Shown here one piece after another: positions 36,640 to 46,192 of a DNA stretch of 64,000 nt; position 1 is the stretch's first letter; each line of letters starts with the position of its first letter. The DNA comes from Poa pratensis (lineage: Eukaryota; Streptophyta; Magnoliopsida; Poales; Poaceae), in the NCBI GenBank assembly GCA_947311845.1, contig CAMZMU010000071.1, positions 18,788,181 through 18,852,180 of the forward strand, written 5' to 3'. Below the pieces are notes generated by a model. It was not told the DNA's origin, made no database searches, and was given only the letters and a program-made list of their open reading frames with translations. The translations under genes were made by a program, and so were the position numbers.

Positions 36640-36975
36640 AAGGCAAGCTCTAATTAACATCATGCTAAAAACTATGCAGCAAGCAACTAACACTATGCAG
36701 CAAGCAACTATGCAGCAAGCAAAAAATAATAACAAATAAATTAACATAGCAATAATTAGCTTCTCTAATTAACAACTATGCAAGCAACTATGTTAATTAA
36801 TAACAAATAAATTAACATAACAAATAATAACAACTATGCAAGCAACTATGCAGCAAGCAAAAAATAATAACAAAAAACTATGCAGCAAGCTCTAATTAAC
36901 TTCTCACAACTATGCAGTAGCAAAAATCACTTCTATGCAGTAGCAAAAATCACTTCTATGCAGTAGCAACTTCTA
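36640..36975. repeat. AT-rich ACTATGCAGCAAGCA repeat tract
   Basis: Irregular reiterations of AACTATGCAGCAAGCA and AATAATAACAAATAAATTAA. Not coding. Confidence 0.85.
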
Positions 36976-38065
36976 GTGGTGTAAGGTGTGGGCGTCAATA
37001 CTCTTGTTCGCATGATATTGACGTTTTCTTGTAATTGTGATTGCTTCTCATCTATAAAGCTAAGGTATGCCTAGGTCTACTCGAAAAAGAAAAACTCCTG
37101 GGTGCATTATCTGTGTTGGTGATTTTCCGTATTACTCTCTTCATCTTGTGATAAGTGAAGTGGAACCTGTACATATTTTAATGTTTCTCGCATTTTTGTT
37201 GTGTAGTCGAGCTATAAATTGAGAGCTAATAATATTTTTGCATCAAATGAATTTGCAATTTATGCTTTGTGTCTTTGGCATGCATTGCATGTGCATTGGG
37301 CATATGTAGAGGATAGGTGTGCAAAGATTGCTGCTTCTAGACGCAATCTTTATGGTACTCTGTGATGTATCGAACCAAAGTGCTCGTGAATCATGAATGC
37401 ATTGCATCATTCCACTGTGATCAGTATGTAGACGAGAAGGAAATCATGAAGGAAGGTATGAGACCAACTCCATTGTGATGTGTTTGAGACAAGTATGAAA
37501 GCATTGTGTGTTAAATGTGTATTTCGTTGTGTTCCAAAGGTCATTACGTTTATGGCAGTCAGGTGTTAGCACAAGTACTACTATCAAACACCATTTAGCA
37601 AGTGAAGTTGGTACAGCTACTGCTACAAAGATGAGCCAGTACTACTATCGAACACCTTGCGTGCAGGTAATTCGGTAGGGGAGGGAGGAGGGAGAGAGGG
37701 GGGAAGCACACCTTGGGGAGGGGGGAGGGAGGGAGTCGAGGGCGTCTGCAGGAGAGGGGGCAACGGCGGCGGACGAGGCCGAGCTTGGAGGAGGCGGCGG
37801 CGAAGGATTGGGCGGGGCACGGCCGGTGTCGAGGTCGCAGGCGACCACGGGCGCGTCGAGCACGAGCGAGGCGACCACGGGAGCGTCGAGCACGGGCGGC
37901 GCCGGTGCGGGTGGCGGTGGAGGTCGGTGGCGGGCGGTCAAGCGCGGTGGAGCGCGGTGGGCTGCCGGCGGCGAGAGGTGGTCGCGAGGCGAGGCGCGCG
38001 CGCGGGACTTGGTGAAATTTTGGGGAAGAAACGGGCAGCGCAGGGTGGCCCCACATGTAAGTGCA
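36976..38065. other. CACTA 1 interior, unassigned
   Basis: 36976-37640 is AT-rich with no coding signal. 37640-38065 is strongly GC-rich with open frames on both strands that look compositional, possibly a first-exon or promoter CpG-type block captured from a host gene. I recognise no protein. Confidence 0.4.
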
Positions 38066-38073
38066 GCGCAATA

Positions 38074-38243
38074 ATTCTGTGGCGCACCATCCAGGAGATG
38101 CGCCACAGAAAGTTAGGATTCTGTGGCTCATCCTCTAAGGGGTGCGCCACAGAAAGTTACGATTCTGTGGCGCATGCGTTAAGGGGTGCGCCACAGAAAG
38201 TTAAGATTCTGTGGCGCATCAGCTAAGGGGTGCGCCACAGAAT
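38074..38243. repeat. CACTA 1 internal palindrome array, 44-bp period
   Basis: Four palindromes with arms ATTCTGTGGCGCA and TGCGCCACAGAA begin at 38074, 38118, 38162 and 38206, exactly 44 bp apart. It uses the same motif as the terminal arrays but lies between the two genes. Confidence 0.85.
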
Positions 38244-38485
38244 GTCCTGGGATTTTTTTTGCTGAACTTTTTTTCTTGCAAATATTTTTGGTTAAATTTG
38301 GTTCAAAAAATACACACATATGTCTCATACATATTTAGTTCATTGAATACATAACTCTTGCATTGTCTCACACACAATGTCATACATATTTAGTTCATTG
38401 AATACATAACTCTTGCATTGTCTCACACACACACACACAAATTAAATACACCAAAAAAGTCTCTTCTTTGTCTCGGTTCCGCGAG

Positions 38486-40635
38486 CTAGATTCTCTTCTT
38501 TCCCTTCTTCGCGGTTGAAAACTTTAGGCCGGTGACCTTGAGATTTCTTCGCGTGAACGGACAACCTTTGGTAGGTAGGGATGTCTTCCTTCTTTGTGTA
38601 CTAGTAGTAGGCATGTCGAAGAACTTGTCGAATTCCTCCTCGATCTTTGGCTTGTTGTCCAAGTCTTGCTCGGTGGCGCCTCCTTCCATTCCGATGATGC
38701 TCCTCTTGCCCCTCCTCACGACAACACGGCTAGGCTTTGACGGGTCGGTAATGAAGAAGCATTGCTCAACTTGGCTAGCGAGTACCCATGGCTCATTTTC
38801 CGCGGAGGCGTTCTTCGATTTGGCATCGGGTATTACCATGGTGGTGAAATACCGGCCTTCTTTGACGACGTCCTTGGCCCATCTTACACGGAACATTGGC
38901 ACCAACTCTCCACAGTAGTTGAGCTCCCATATGTCCTCAATCCTTCCGAAGTATCTGTCCTTGACAGTAGCCTCCTCATCACCGTAGGATAGCATACATA
39001 TGTCCTCAATCCTTCCGAAGTATCTATCCTTGACAGTACTCCAAGTCGTGGAAAACAGACCTCGCTTTCCATACACCCAGCAGCGGATCTACCTTCGGTC
39101 GTTTCTTTCCCGGCGCGGGGCACTCCTCCCAATTTTTCAACAGCTCGTCGATTTCTGTGCCGCTCCTCGGCCTCGGGGCTTCTTCGATTTCGTCCTTACC
39201 ATTGAACAGTTCACCGCGTTTTCTCCACGGATGATCCATGCGAAGCCACCTTCGAGCCCCTGGGTACACGGTTTTCGAAGACCCGGGATTCCTTGGTAGC
39301 TGGAGATGCGGGGTCTTATCCATGCACCTGACACATGCGCAGAATCCGTGGCCTACCTGGGCCGATACATATGAGCAACCAGGGTAGTCCTGCACCGTCG
39401 TGAGCAACGCGGCTCTCATGTCGAAATAATCTCCAGTGTAGGCATCCCACGTATGGGCTGGCGTCTCCCACAACGTGGCTAACTCCTCTTTCAACAGCGC
39501 GAGATACAGATGTATGTGGACACCAGCTTGTTTCGGCCCCTGAATGAGAATACTCATGTGTATGTACCTTTGCTTCGTGCACAACCACGGGGGAAGGTTG
39601 TAAGGCCATACAAACACGGGCCAGGTGCTATGCGTGCTACTCTGGTTGCCGAACGGATTGAGTCCATCGGTGCTCATACCGAGCCTGACGTTCCTTGCGT
39701 CGCCTCCGAAATTTCCGACGGCGTCCAACTCTTGCCACTGGCTAGCGTCCGAAGGGTGTGTAAGGATCCTGCCCTTCTCCGGATCTTCTTCGGGCTTCTC
39801 CCTTTCCGCGTGCCATTGCATGAGCTTTGCTTCCTTAGGGTCCACGAAGTACCGCTGCAGACGGGGAGTGATAGGAAAGTACCATACCACTTTCGAGGAA
39901 CTTTCTTCCCACGGCTCTTGTACCGTCCTTGGCCGCACACCGGACATGTGGTTCTGTCCTCGTACTCGCCCGGTAAATTGCGCAATCATTGATGCAGGCG
40001 TGGTATTTAACGTGCGGTAGGTCAAGAGGGCAAACGACTTTCTTGACCTCCTCGATACTAGTTGGCAATGTGTTCCCCTCGGGAAGACGCTCGTGCAAGA
40101 ATTGCATGTTCTTGTTGAAGCTCGCGTCGGTCCATTTGTTTCCCGACTTCATCTCCAGAGCATCAAGCGTTACTTGCAAGCGTGTATCCTGTGGCCGGCA
40201 CCCAGGATACAACGGAGTCTTCCCGTCTATCTCCATTTGCGCCAGCTTGGCTTTCTCTCTAACGGTGCTCGCGTTCTTGAGGAGCAGTTCTTGAACATGG
40301 GACTCCATCAAGACCGACATTAGCGAGCTCTGTGGCGTGTTCGCGTCTTCTCCACCACCATCATGACCATGTCCGTCGGCATCTCCTTCGTCACGATCAT
40401 CTTGCCAGCCCTCGTCTTCAGGCGCAACATTTGCTGTCGGCGCTTGGTTGAAGCCTTCCATGAAACCGCGCCTGAGCAGGTGTTCCTCCAATTGTCCGGA
40501 ATCAGGGTCGATCCATCTCACAAATTTGCAACTTCTACACGGACATCGTATCTGGCGCCCATTGCACCGATTCATTTCCGCCTTCGCTTCTTCCTTGTAG
40601 TTGTTGATTCGATTGGAGCTCATCTTGATGACCAT
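38486..40635 (-). pseudogene. TNP2-like transposase remnant of CACTA 1
   Basis: The N-terminal part has RCPCRSCKFVRW and the Transposase_21-type stretch ARNVRLGMSTDGLNPFGNQS, YIHMSILIQGPKQAGVHIHL and GDYFDMRAALL. Frames switch near 39975 and 39890, each by loss of one G. At about 39045 it jumps to the C-terminal DUF4216-like part (YFGRIEDIWELNY, MFRVRW), which ends at 38486. The second half of the transposase core and the middle domain are deleted. A 69-bp tandem duplication (repeats start at 38928 and 38997) sits at the junction. The element is not autonomous. Confidence 0.85.
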
Positions 40636-40756
40636 GGTCGCCTACGCGGTATACATATAGAGTATGTGTAATTAATTAGAATTAATTAACCGCAACATGC
40701 ACACACACACATACAAGCTTCTCATGCGGGAAATCGGAAAGTCGGAAATGTTCGAC

Positions 40757-40850
40757 GAAAAAATTCGGCATGACTTCCCCTAAAAGTAGGACATATGTGG
40801 TGCAAAAAATTTACCGAAATGGAAATGAATCAACATTTCGGCAAACATCC
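40757..40850 (-). repeat. Leader block, second copy
   Basis: Related to 36277-36345 (GACGAAAAAATTCGGCATGAC..., TAGGACATATG..., ATTTACCGAAATGG) and placed upstream of the TNP2 remnant. A similar leader on both genes suggests shared control by the element's own regulator. Confidence 0.6.
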
Positions 40851-41303
40851 ATGCACCACGCCGGCGCAAGCAAAGATTCATGCATAGATCCGTTCAACAA
40901 AAGTTTCATGCATAGATCCGTTCAACAATAGTTTGCTTCATGCAAACCACACACACAATCGCCCACCGACAAGTTTCTCATGCCTTTAACAAACATCCAT
41001 CCAACAATACCCACCTAGTAGATCTAGATCCGTTGCCGAGACGTGACCGTGATCGATGAGAGAGAGTGTGTGGTGATGAAGAGAAAATTGTGGCCAAAAA
41101 GAGAGGAGGAGAATATATATGGAGGCTCTCCCAAAGCCCTCACCAATTATATATCAAATAAATTAGGTTTAATAACAAATAATGGAGAATAGGATGGTCA
41201 AAATGGCATGGGAGAGAGGAGGAGCTCGAGCTATATGGGAGGATGAAGAAGGTCACATGTATGGGGAAAGGGTGGTGCCACCTTTTTGTAGATCTGGGCC
41301 AAC

Positions 41304-41716
41304 TTTCTGTGGCGCATGGTGATGTATGCGCCACAGAAAGTGAACATTCTGTGGCGCACCGTGACTGGTGCGCCACAGAAACCCAACTTTCTGTGGCGCA
41401 TGGTGTTGGATGCGCCACAGAAAGCTTTGTTTCTGTGGCGCACCAGAAACGGTGCGCCACAGAATGTCCCCAGATGGACCTTGGCCCAATGATTGCAGGT
41501 GGAACCCACAGGAATTCTATGGCGCACCGTGGCTGGTGCGCCACAGAAGTATGGCTTTCTGTGGCGCATCGGTGGACATGCGCCAGAGAAATGTTACTTT
41601 CTGTGGCGCATGGGCACAAGATGCGCCACAGAAAGTGTGAAATTTCTGTGGCGCACCAGAATCCATGCGCCACAGAAATAATTCTGTGGCGCACGAATTA
41701 ATGGTGCGCCACAGAC
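41304..41716. repeat. CACTA 1 right subterminal array, 42-bp period
   Basis: Nine palindromes, each with 13-nt arms (TTTCTGTGGCGCA and TGCGCCACAGAAA) around a loop of about 10 nt. The first four start at 41304, 41346, 41388 and 41430, exactly 42 bp apart. A 36-bp spacer around 41467-41510 interrupts the array. Confidence 0.9.
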
Positions 41717-41753
41717 TGGCAACCTCTCTATAACCCTTTTCCTAGTACTGGCT

Positions 41754-42027
41754 GAGCTACCGCGTCGCAGCCCCGGACCTCGCCGCGTCGGGGGTCGATG
41801 CCCGCCGGCTGTCGGAGGTGCCCACGTTCCGCGACTACACGGCGCCGCTGCTCGATGTGCTACGGTCGCTACCGGAGGGTGAGAAGGCAATGCTCGTCGG
41901 CCACAGCCTCGGGGGCCTCAACGTCGCGCTTGCAGCGGAGCTGTTCCCCGAAAAGGTCGCCGCCGCGGTGTTCCTCACCGCCTTCATGCCGGACTGCGTG
42001 TCACCGCCATCCGTGGTGGTTTTAAAG
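41754..42027 (+). CDS. Methylesterase exon 1, second part
   Basis: Continues in frame after the CACTA: SYRVAAPDLAASGVDARRLS, then FRDYTAPLLDVLRSLPEGEK, the nucleophile elbow GHSLGG, and FMPDCVSPPS. It ends in AAG before GTAAAATC. The catalytic Ser codon is near 41910. Confidence 0.9.
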
Positions 42028-42495
42028 GTAAAATCCTGGATTGATGGTGGAAACACTGCTTCATCATTGTAGTAGGAATATTTTTTTACATATAAAAGCT
42101 CTTGCGATCAATTTAGGCAAACATAGAGATTGCCTGGCCACTCAAGGCACCTACATGTAGATAGAGATTACCAGACAATAGTCAATTGCGCGAGCGCATT
42201 CCCTCTACGACTCCCCACACGTGGACCAGCCACAACCAGGTCCAGCCGGGCAGACTGTACGACTGATCAGATCTGAGAGTGGCGTGTTATTCTGCTCCTC
42301 CCAGCCAGGATCAGGTGGCTGGGAAGGCCCGATTGTTGTGGTGCCAGCTTAGTGGGTGGACGACGAACTAGGCGCGTGATGCAGTGGGAACGTGTCATCG
42401 TCGACGACGGTGCTGATGAGAGAGCTGATGTGTGCGACGACATGAGAAGGGGAAGAGTGACTATCTTAGCGATAGCACCCCCTCTATTTCTATAT

Positions 42496-43946
42496 TTTTT
42501 AGATACAAGGCCGAGAGGACCAACGTTAAATTAATAACGCCACGAACGGCGAAAAAGTACATGATGTTGAACCCAGCTTACAACACAACACTGCACGTAC
42601 TCAACAGGAATCAGAGCTACCGACGAGATTACAGGTGAAACACCAAAGGCGGGCAACGCCGAAGGAGTACAAGCAGGGGGGGCAGAGGTGTTGGGCTGGA
42701 GCTCACCGAGAGCATGGGCACACCAACACACGCAGCACACCGCCGAGACCCACAACACCACCCAGGGTAGCACCACCAGCAGGATCATCACGGCCACTCT
42801 CCGCAAGACTGCAGACATGCTCAAACAGCAAGGCCCTAGCAAGAAACACCGCGGTGCAGGGCAAGTCACAAGCATGGCCGGAGGAGCACGACACCACCTC
42901 CGCAAAGCAACCCGTCGTGGACTCCAAGGCAGCGTCTTCAAGAAGCACACGACGCCAGCGCGCCGCCACTGCCCGATCCGAGGATTTTGGATTTTCAGCC
43001 GGAGCGTAGAAGGCCGGAGAAGCCGCTACGACGCCTCCAAGAAGGGAACGGCGTCCAAGGACGTCGCCACCGCATCCCGAGAAGACCCCGGGAAGGGTTT
43101 CCCCCCCCCCCCCCCCGGCAAACTCTCTGCGTCTTCTACACGGGCGCCGAACGATCGAAACCGACACCCAGCCACCGTCACCGCCGATCACTCGCCAGCT
43201 ACCGTGCCACCCCTGTGGCCATGGTCGCCGGCCAGCATATGAGTCCTTGGCACGCCCGGCAACCAAAGGACTCCCGCCGTCCAGGGCCGCCACCCCCGGC
43301 GTCCCAGCTCCGTGCACCGCTGAAAGGATCGAGACGAGGAGGAAGGCCTCCACCACCGGGTCAACCACCAGCAGCCCCCATGCCTACCGGCGGCACCAGA
43401 CCTGGCACGGGGGCAGTAGAGCTCGAGGGTCGGGCCCCCTGCCCCTTCCGCATCGAGGCGGCCGGACAGACCAGACCGCACCACCCTACCAGCCACACCC
43501 GAAGTCCACGCATACCAAAGAACCGGAGCACGACCGCCGGTAGCTCCATATCAGGACCGAGTAAACCACACAGAAGCACACATCGGCCCGCTCTACCCAG
43601 ATCGGGCCCGAGCCGCCGCCGCGCCACCCTCCGGGAGCTCCGGGCGCCGCCACCACCACAGAACCACCGTCGTGCTAGCCCAGCATGCCGCCGACTCCTC
43701 TTCTGCGCCGACCAGCCACGCACGTCGCTGTCACCTAGAGCACGTCGCCGCCCATCCCTGCCCCGCACAGGAGGACGCACGCCCGGGTAGAGGAAGGATG
43801 CCGCCGCCGGCACCGCCGGGCTTTGCTCGACGGCTCTCACCGGCGGCGGCGACGGGGGAGGCGGGAGAGGCTGACGGGGGCCGGGTCGCTAGGGTTCGCC
43901 CCTGGATCGCCCGCGGGGGAGCGACCAGGAGCCAAACGTTTTTTCT
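42496..43946 (-). mobile_element. Retroposon-like insert with 16-bp target duplication
   Basis: The direct repeat CCCTCTATTTCTATAT occurs at 42480-42495 and 43947-43962. A T run at 42495-42500 represents a short A tail on the minus strand. Target duplication of this length plus an A tail indicates LINE-type retroposition. The body is GC-rich at its 5' side (right) with several open frames but no reverse transcriptase. It may be a truncated LINE or a retroposed transcript. Confidence 0.6.
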
Positions 43947-44212
43947 CCCTCTATTTCTATATATAGGGCGTATAAGTTTTAGCACAAAAATTAAACAATG
44001 CTCGTGGAGGAAAAAAATTACATCAGTTTTAGATGGAATTACCTCTAAGGCTCTGACTAATTGACGAGGGAAAAAGAGGAGTTTACATGGGATAAGAAAA
44101 CATAATCAAACCTATAAAAGAAATATTCATATGAGTGGTGAACGCACTACACCCTATATTTCGAATTTTTCCTGAAAAACCTAATACACCTTATATCTAG
44201 AAACGGAGGGAG
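43947..44212. mobile_element. Stowaway-like MITE, right part
   Basis: CTCCCTCTATTTCTATATAT at 43945 and TCTAGAAACGGAGGGAG ending 44212 form the terminal inverted repeats, with TA following at 44213. The other copy of its left end is at 42478-42495, left of the retroposon that inserted into it. Confidence 0.65.
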
Positions 44213-44786
44213 TATAAGGGAAGCGGGGTAGAGAGATAGGGGTTATTTGTTTTAGTTACTTATTCTCATGGGGTGGTAAACTATTGATTTTTGTTTGCAC
44301 AATGAGTATACTATTGCACATTTTACATATTATGTGTAAATTTCTATGGTAACAAATTGTTGGTGCAAGGTGGTTATGAGTCGAGGAGGAACTTTTCTGT
44401 ATACATACTCAAGTACCATGTAAATAAATCCGAATACAACATCCTTGATGGTGCATGAGAATATAATAGGTGTGTAAGCAAGTATATGTTAATTAACAGA
44501 AATGATCAAGACACATATCAAGCCCAAGTTGAAATTTATCCTTTTTAGAATATTATGTGGCTATCTTTTATCTTTATATATGTGTGTTTGCATTTTGTTT
44601 GCATGAACAACAAGGGCGACAAGAGAAAAAAAATAATGACCGTGGCAACGCACGAGTATTCAACTAGTATATTTGAATAGGCAATTTTTAAGCAGTATAA
44701 ACAAGCGATTCCACAAAAATTCATATCTTTACTAATACGTTGTGGCTTATATCTGTGCCTTATGTTCTTCCTTCCACTTCATGCAG

Positions 44787-44921
44787 AAGTTTGCGGGCAT
44801 ACCTTATACCCCGTTGGACAACGAGATGAAACCCCAAGATGCAGATGGAAAACTCCCATCTTCTTTCATGTTCGGACCACAGTTTACAGAACAAAAGTTG
44901 TATCAGTTGTGCTCACCTGAG
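44787..44921 (+). CDS. Methylesterase exon 2
   Basis: Forty-five codons (KFAGIPYTPLDNEMKPQDAD ... YQLCSPE) between TGCAG and GTAACG. Corresponds to the lid region of plant methylesterases. Confidence 0.85.
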
Positions 44922-45060
44922 GTAACGTGCGTGAGCTGGGCTATTTTTGGTTAACGGTACCAAGTTGGTAATCCTAAAGACATAAATTCAAGTGAATTTT
45001 GGTAAAGGATAATCTGGTATATCGTTGATCTCACAATTAAGAACTTTGCTAATTTGGCAG

Positions 45061-45342
45061 GATCTCACACTTGGGAAATCTCTCATGCGAATCAGCTCGC
45101 TCTTCGTGGAAGAGCTGCAAATTCAGCTGCCATTCACGAATGATCGCTATGGCTCGGTGCGTAAGGTCTATGTAGTATGCAAGCAAGATAAGACCATTCC
45201 CGAGGAGCACCAGAGATGGATGGTGGCGAACAATCCGGTGGATGAGGTCATGGAGATCAACGGTGCGGATCACATGGCGATGCTCTCTACGCCTGACCAG
45301 GTTGTGGACTGCATAATTGACATTGCCAAAAGATACAATTGA
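45061..45342 (+). CDS. Methylesterase exon 3
   Basis: Starts DLTLGKSLMRISSLF after TTGGCAG and ends AKRYN before TGA. Contains the catalytic Asp in CKQDKTIPE and His in GADHMAML. Confidence 0.9.
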   Translation, partial: DLTLGKSLMRISSLFVEELQIQLPFTNDRYGSVRKVYVVCKQDKTIPEEHQRWMVANNPVDEVMEINGADHMAMLSTPDQVVDCIIDIAKRYN

Positions 45343-45439
45343 ACTGAGTAGTGCTACTGAAGGTAACCACCGTTACTCTACTCCCAAAATGAATATGGAT
45401 AATACATCTGATCCAATATATGTCAATGCGGTGTGTACT

Positions 45440-45792
45440 CACTACGGAAACCCACGATACGCCGACGGCCAGAAGCCGTCGGCGTAGACGTTTGCCGTCG
45501 GCGTAGGCCTAGGCCGACGGCAGCCGTCGGCGTATCGCCGTCGGCGTAGCTGCCCGTCGGCGTAGACAAATAACCGTTGGCGTATATATAACCGTCGGCG
45601 TAGCCGCTGTGGGACCCACAAAAACGGAAGCCGTTCTAGTGTGCCACGTGGAGCGAGCTGGGCGTCTGGGACGTGCGATACGCCGACGGCTTTGCCGTCG
45701 GCGTATTCGTGACAATTTGGTCCATTTTAGGCGACGTGGCAGCACCCTGTGCGCCTGGGAAGTGATCTATTGCCGTCGGCGTATCCTTGACC
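45440..45792. repeat. CACTA 2 left subterminal array
   Basis: I count 11 sites with GCCGAC or GTCGGC in the context TACGCCGACGG / CCGTCGGCGTA in about 350 bp, in both orientations and partly paired as palindromes. Confidence 0.9.
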
Positions 45793-46192
45793 ATAATTTC
45801 CAATTTTAGCTGCTTGTTGCTGCTGGTTTCTGGCGCATTTTAAATACAATTAAAATTGCACAAATTATAAAACATCACAGAAACATCAAATAAAACACCA
45901 CATACATATCCAAATGACACAAACATGATTCAAATTCATCCAAGCATTCATACAAACTCCAAACAAGTTCGAATTCACACACGCTACACCCGAACACATC
46001 CTACACCTCCCGAGAGCCCGAGGCCGATGATTCCTTGCCTTGGCTCATCTTGGTCAATCACCTGCATTGAGAAAGGATAAACTTTTAAGCATGTTGAAAA
46101 ATGTAGTAAATAAGAATAAAGACGTAATGCAATTAAGAAGAAGCATGTTGAAAAGTAAATAGTACGCAAAAGGACATAAAAGACCCTCACCC

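Larger units (their letters stand above)
18566..41750 (-). mobile_element. CACTA transposon 1, inside methylesterase exon 1
   Basis: The left end is CACTACCACAGAAAGG and the right end is CCTTTTCCTAGTACTG, flanked by a 3-bp duplication GCT (18563-18565 and 41751-41753). The right end, read inward, is CAGTACTAGGAAAAGG, one base off the usual CACTACTAGG. The left end seems to have lost bases after CACTAC, so the termini match poorly and the element is probably immobile. Both genes are read leftwards: a TNP2 remnant (40635-38486), then a second transposon gene. Without the assembly redundancy it is about 10.4 kb. Confidence 0.9.
42028..44786 (+). other. Methylesterase intron 1 with inserted elements
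   Basis: GT at 42028 and AG at 44786, phase 0. Family members usually have a much shorter intron here. It contains a MITE split by a retroposon (42480-44212). 42060-42479 and 44220-44786 show nothing further. Confidence 0.85.
18429..45342 (+). pseudogene. Methylesterase (MES/PIR7-type hydrolase), split by CACTA
   Basis: Alpha/beta-hydrolase that would demethylate methyl esters of hormones such as salicylate or jasmonate, by family. Segments are 18429-18565 plus 41754-42027 (exon 1), 44787-44921 (exon 2) and 45061-45342 (exon 3); all junctions are GT-AG and in frame. Visible are the oxyanion-side motif [15 protein letters not shown], nucleophile elbow VGHSLGGLNVALAAE, acid residue in VCKQDKTIP and the catalytic His in NGADHMAML. 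Removing the CACTA with one copy of its GCT duplication leaves a continuous frame. Intron 1 (42028-44786) holds a MITE and a retroposon. An LTR element lies 42 bp upstream and a second CACTA 97 bp downstream. As assembled it cannot give a normal protein. Confidence 0.9.

Noticed and set aside
37657..38060. Host gene exon in CACTA 1
   Set aside because: GC-rich and open on both strands but without any recognisable domain, so it was left as unassigned.
41304..41716. CRISPR-like regular repeat array
   Set aside because: The repeats are palindromic 13-mers at the end of a CACTA element in a plant genome, with no cas genes. They are subterminal transposase-binding repeats.
42531..43840. Protein genes in methylesterase intron 1
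   Set aside because: Several overlapping GC-rich frames with no motif, inside a retroposon-like insert.
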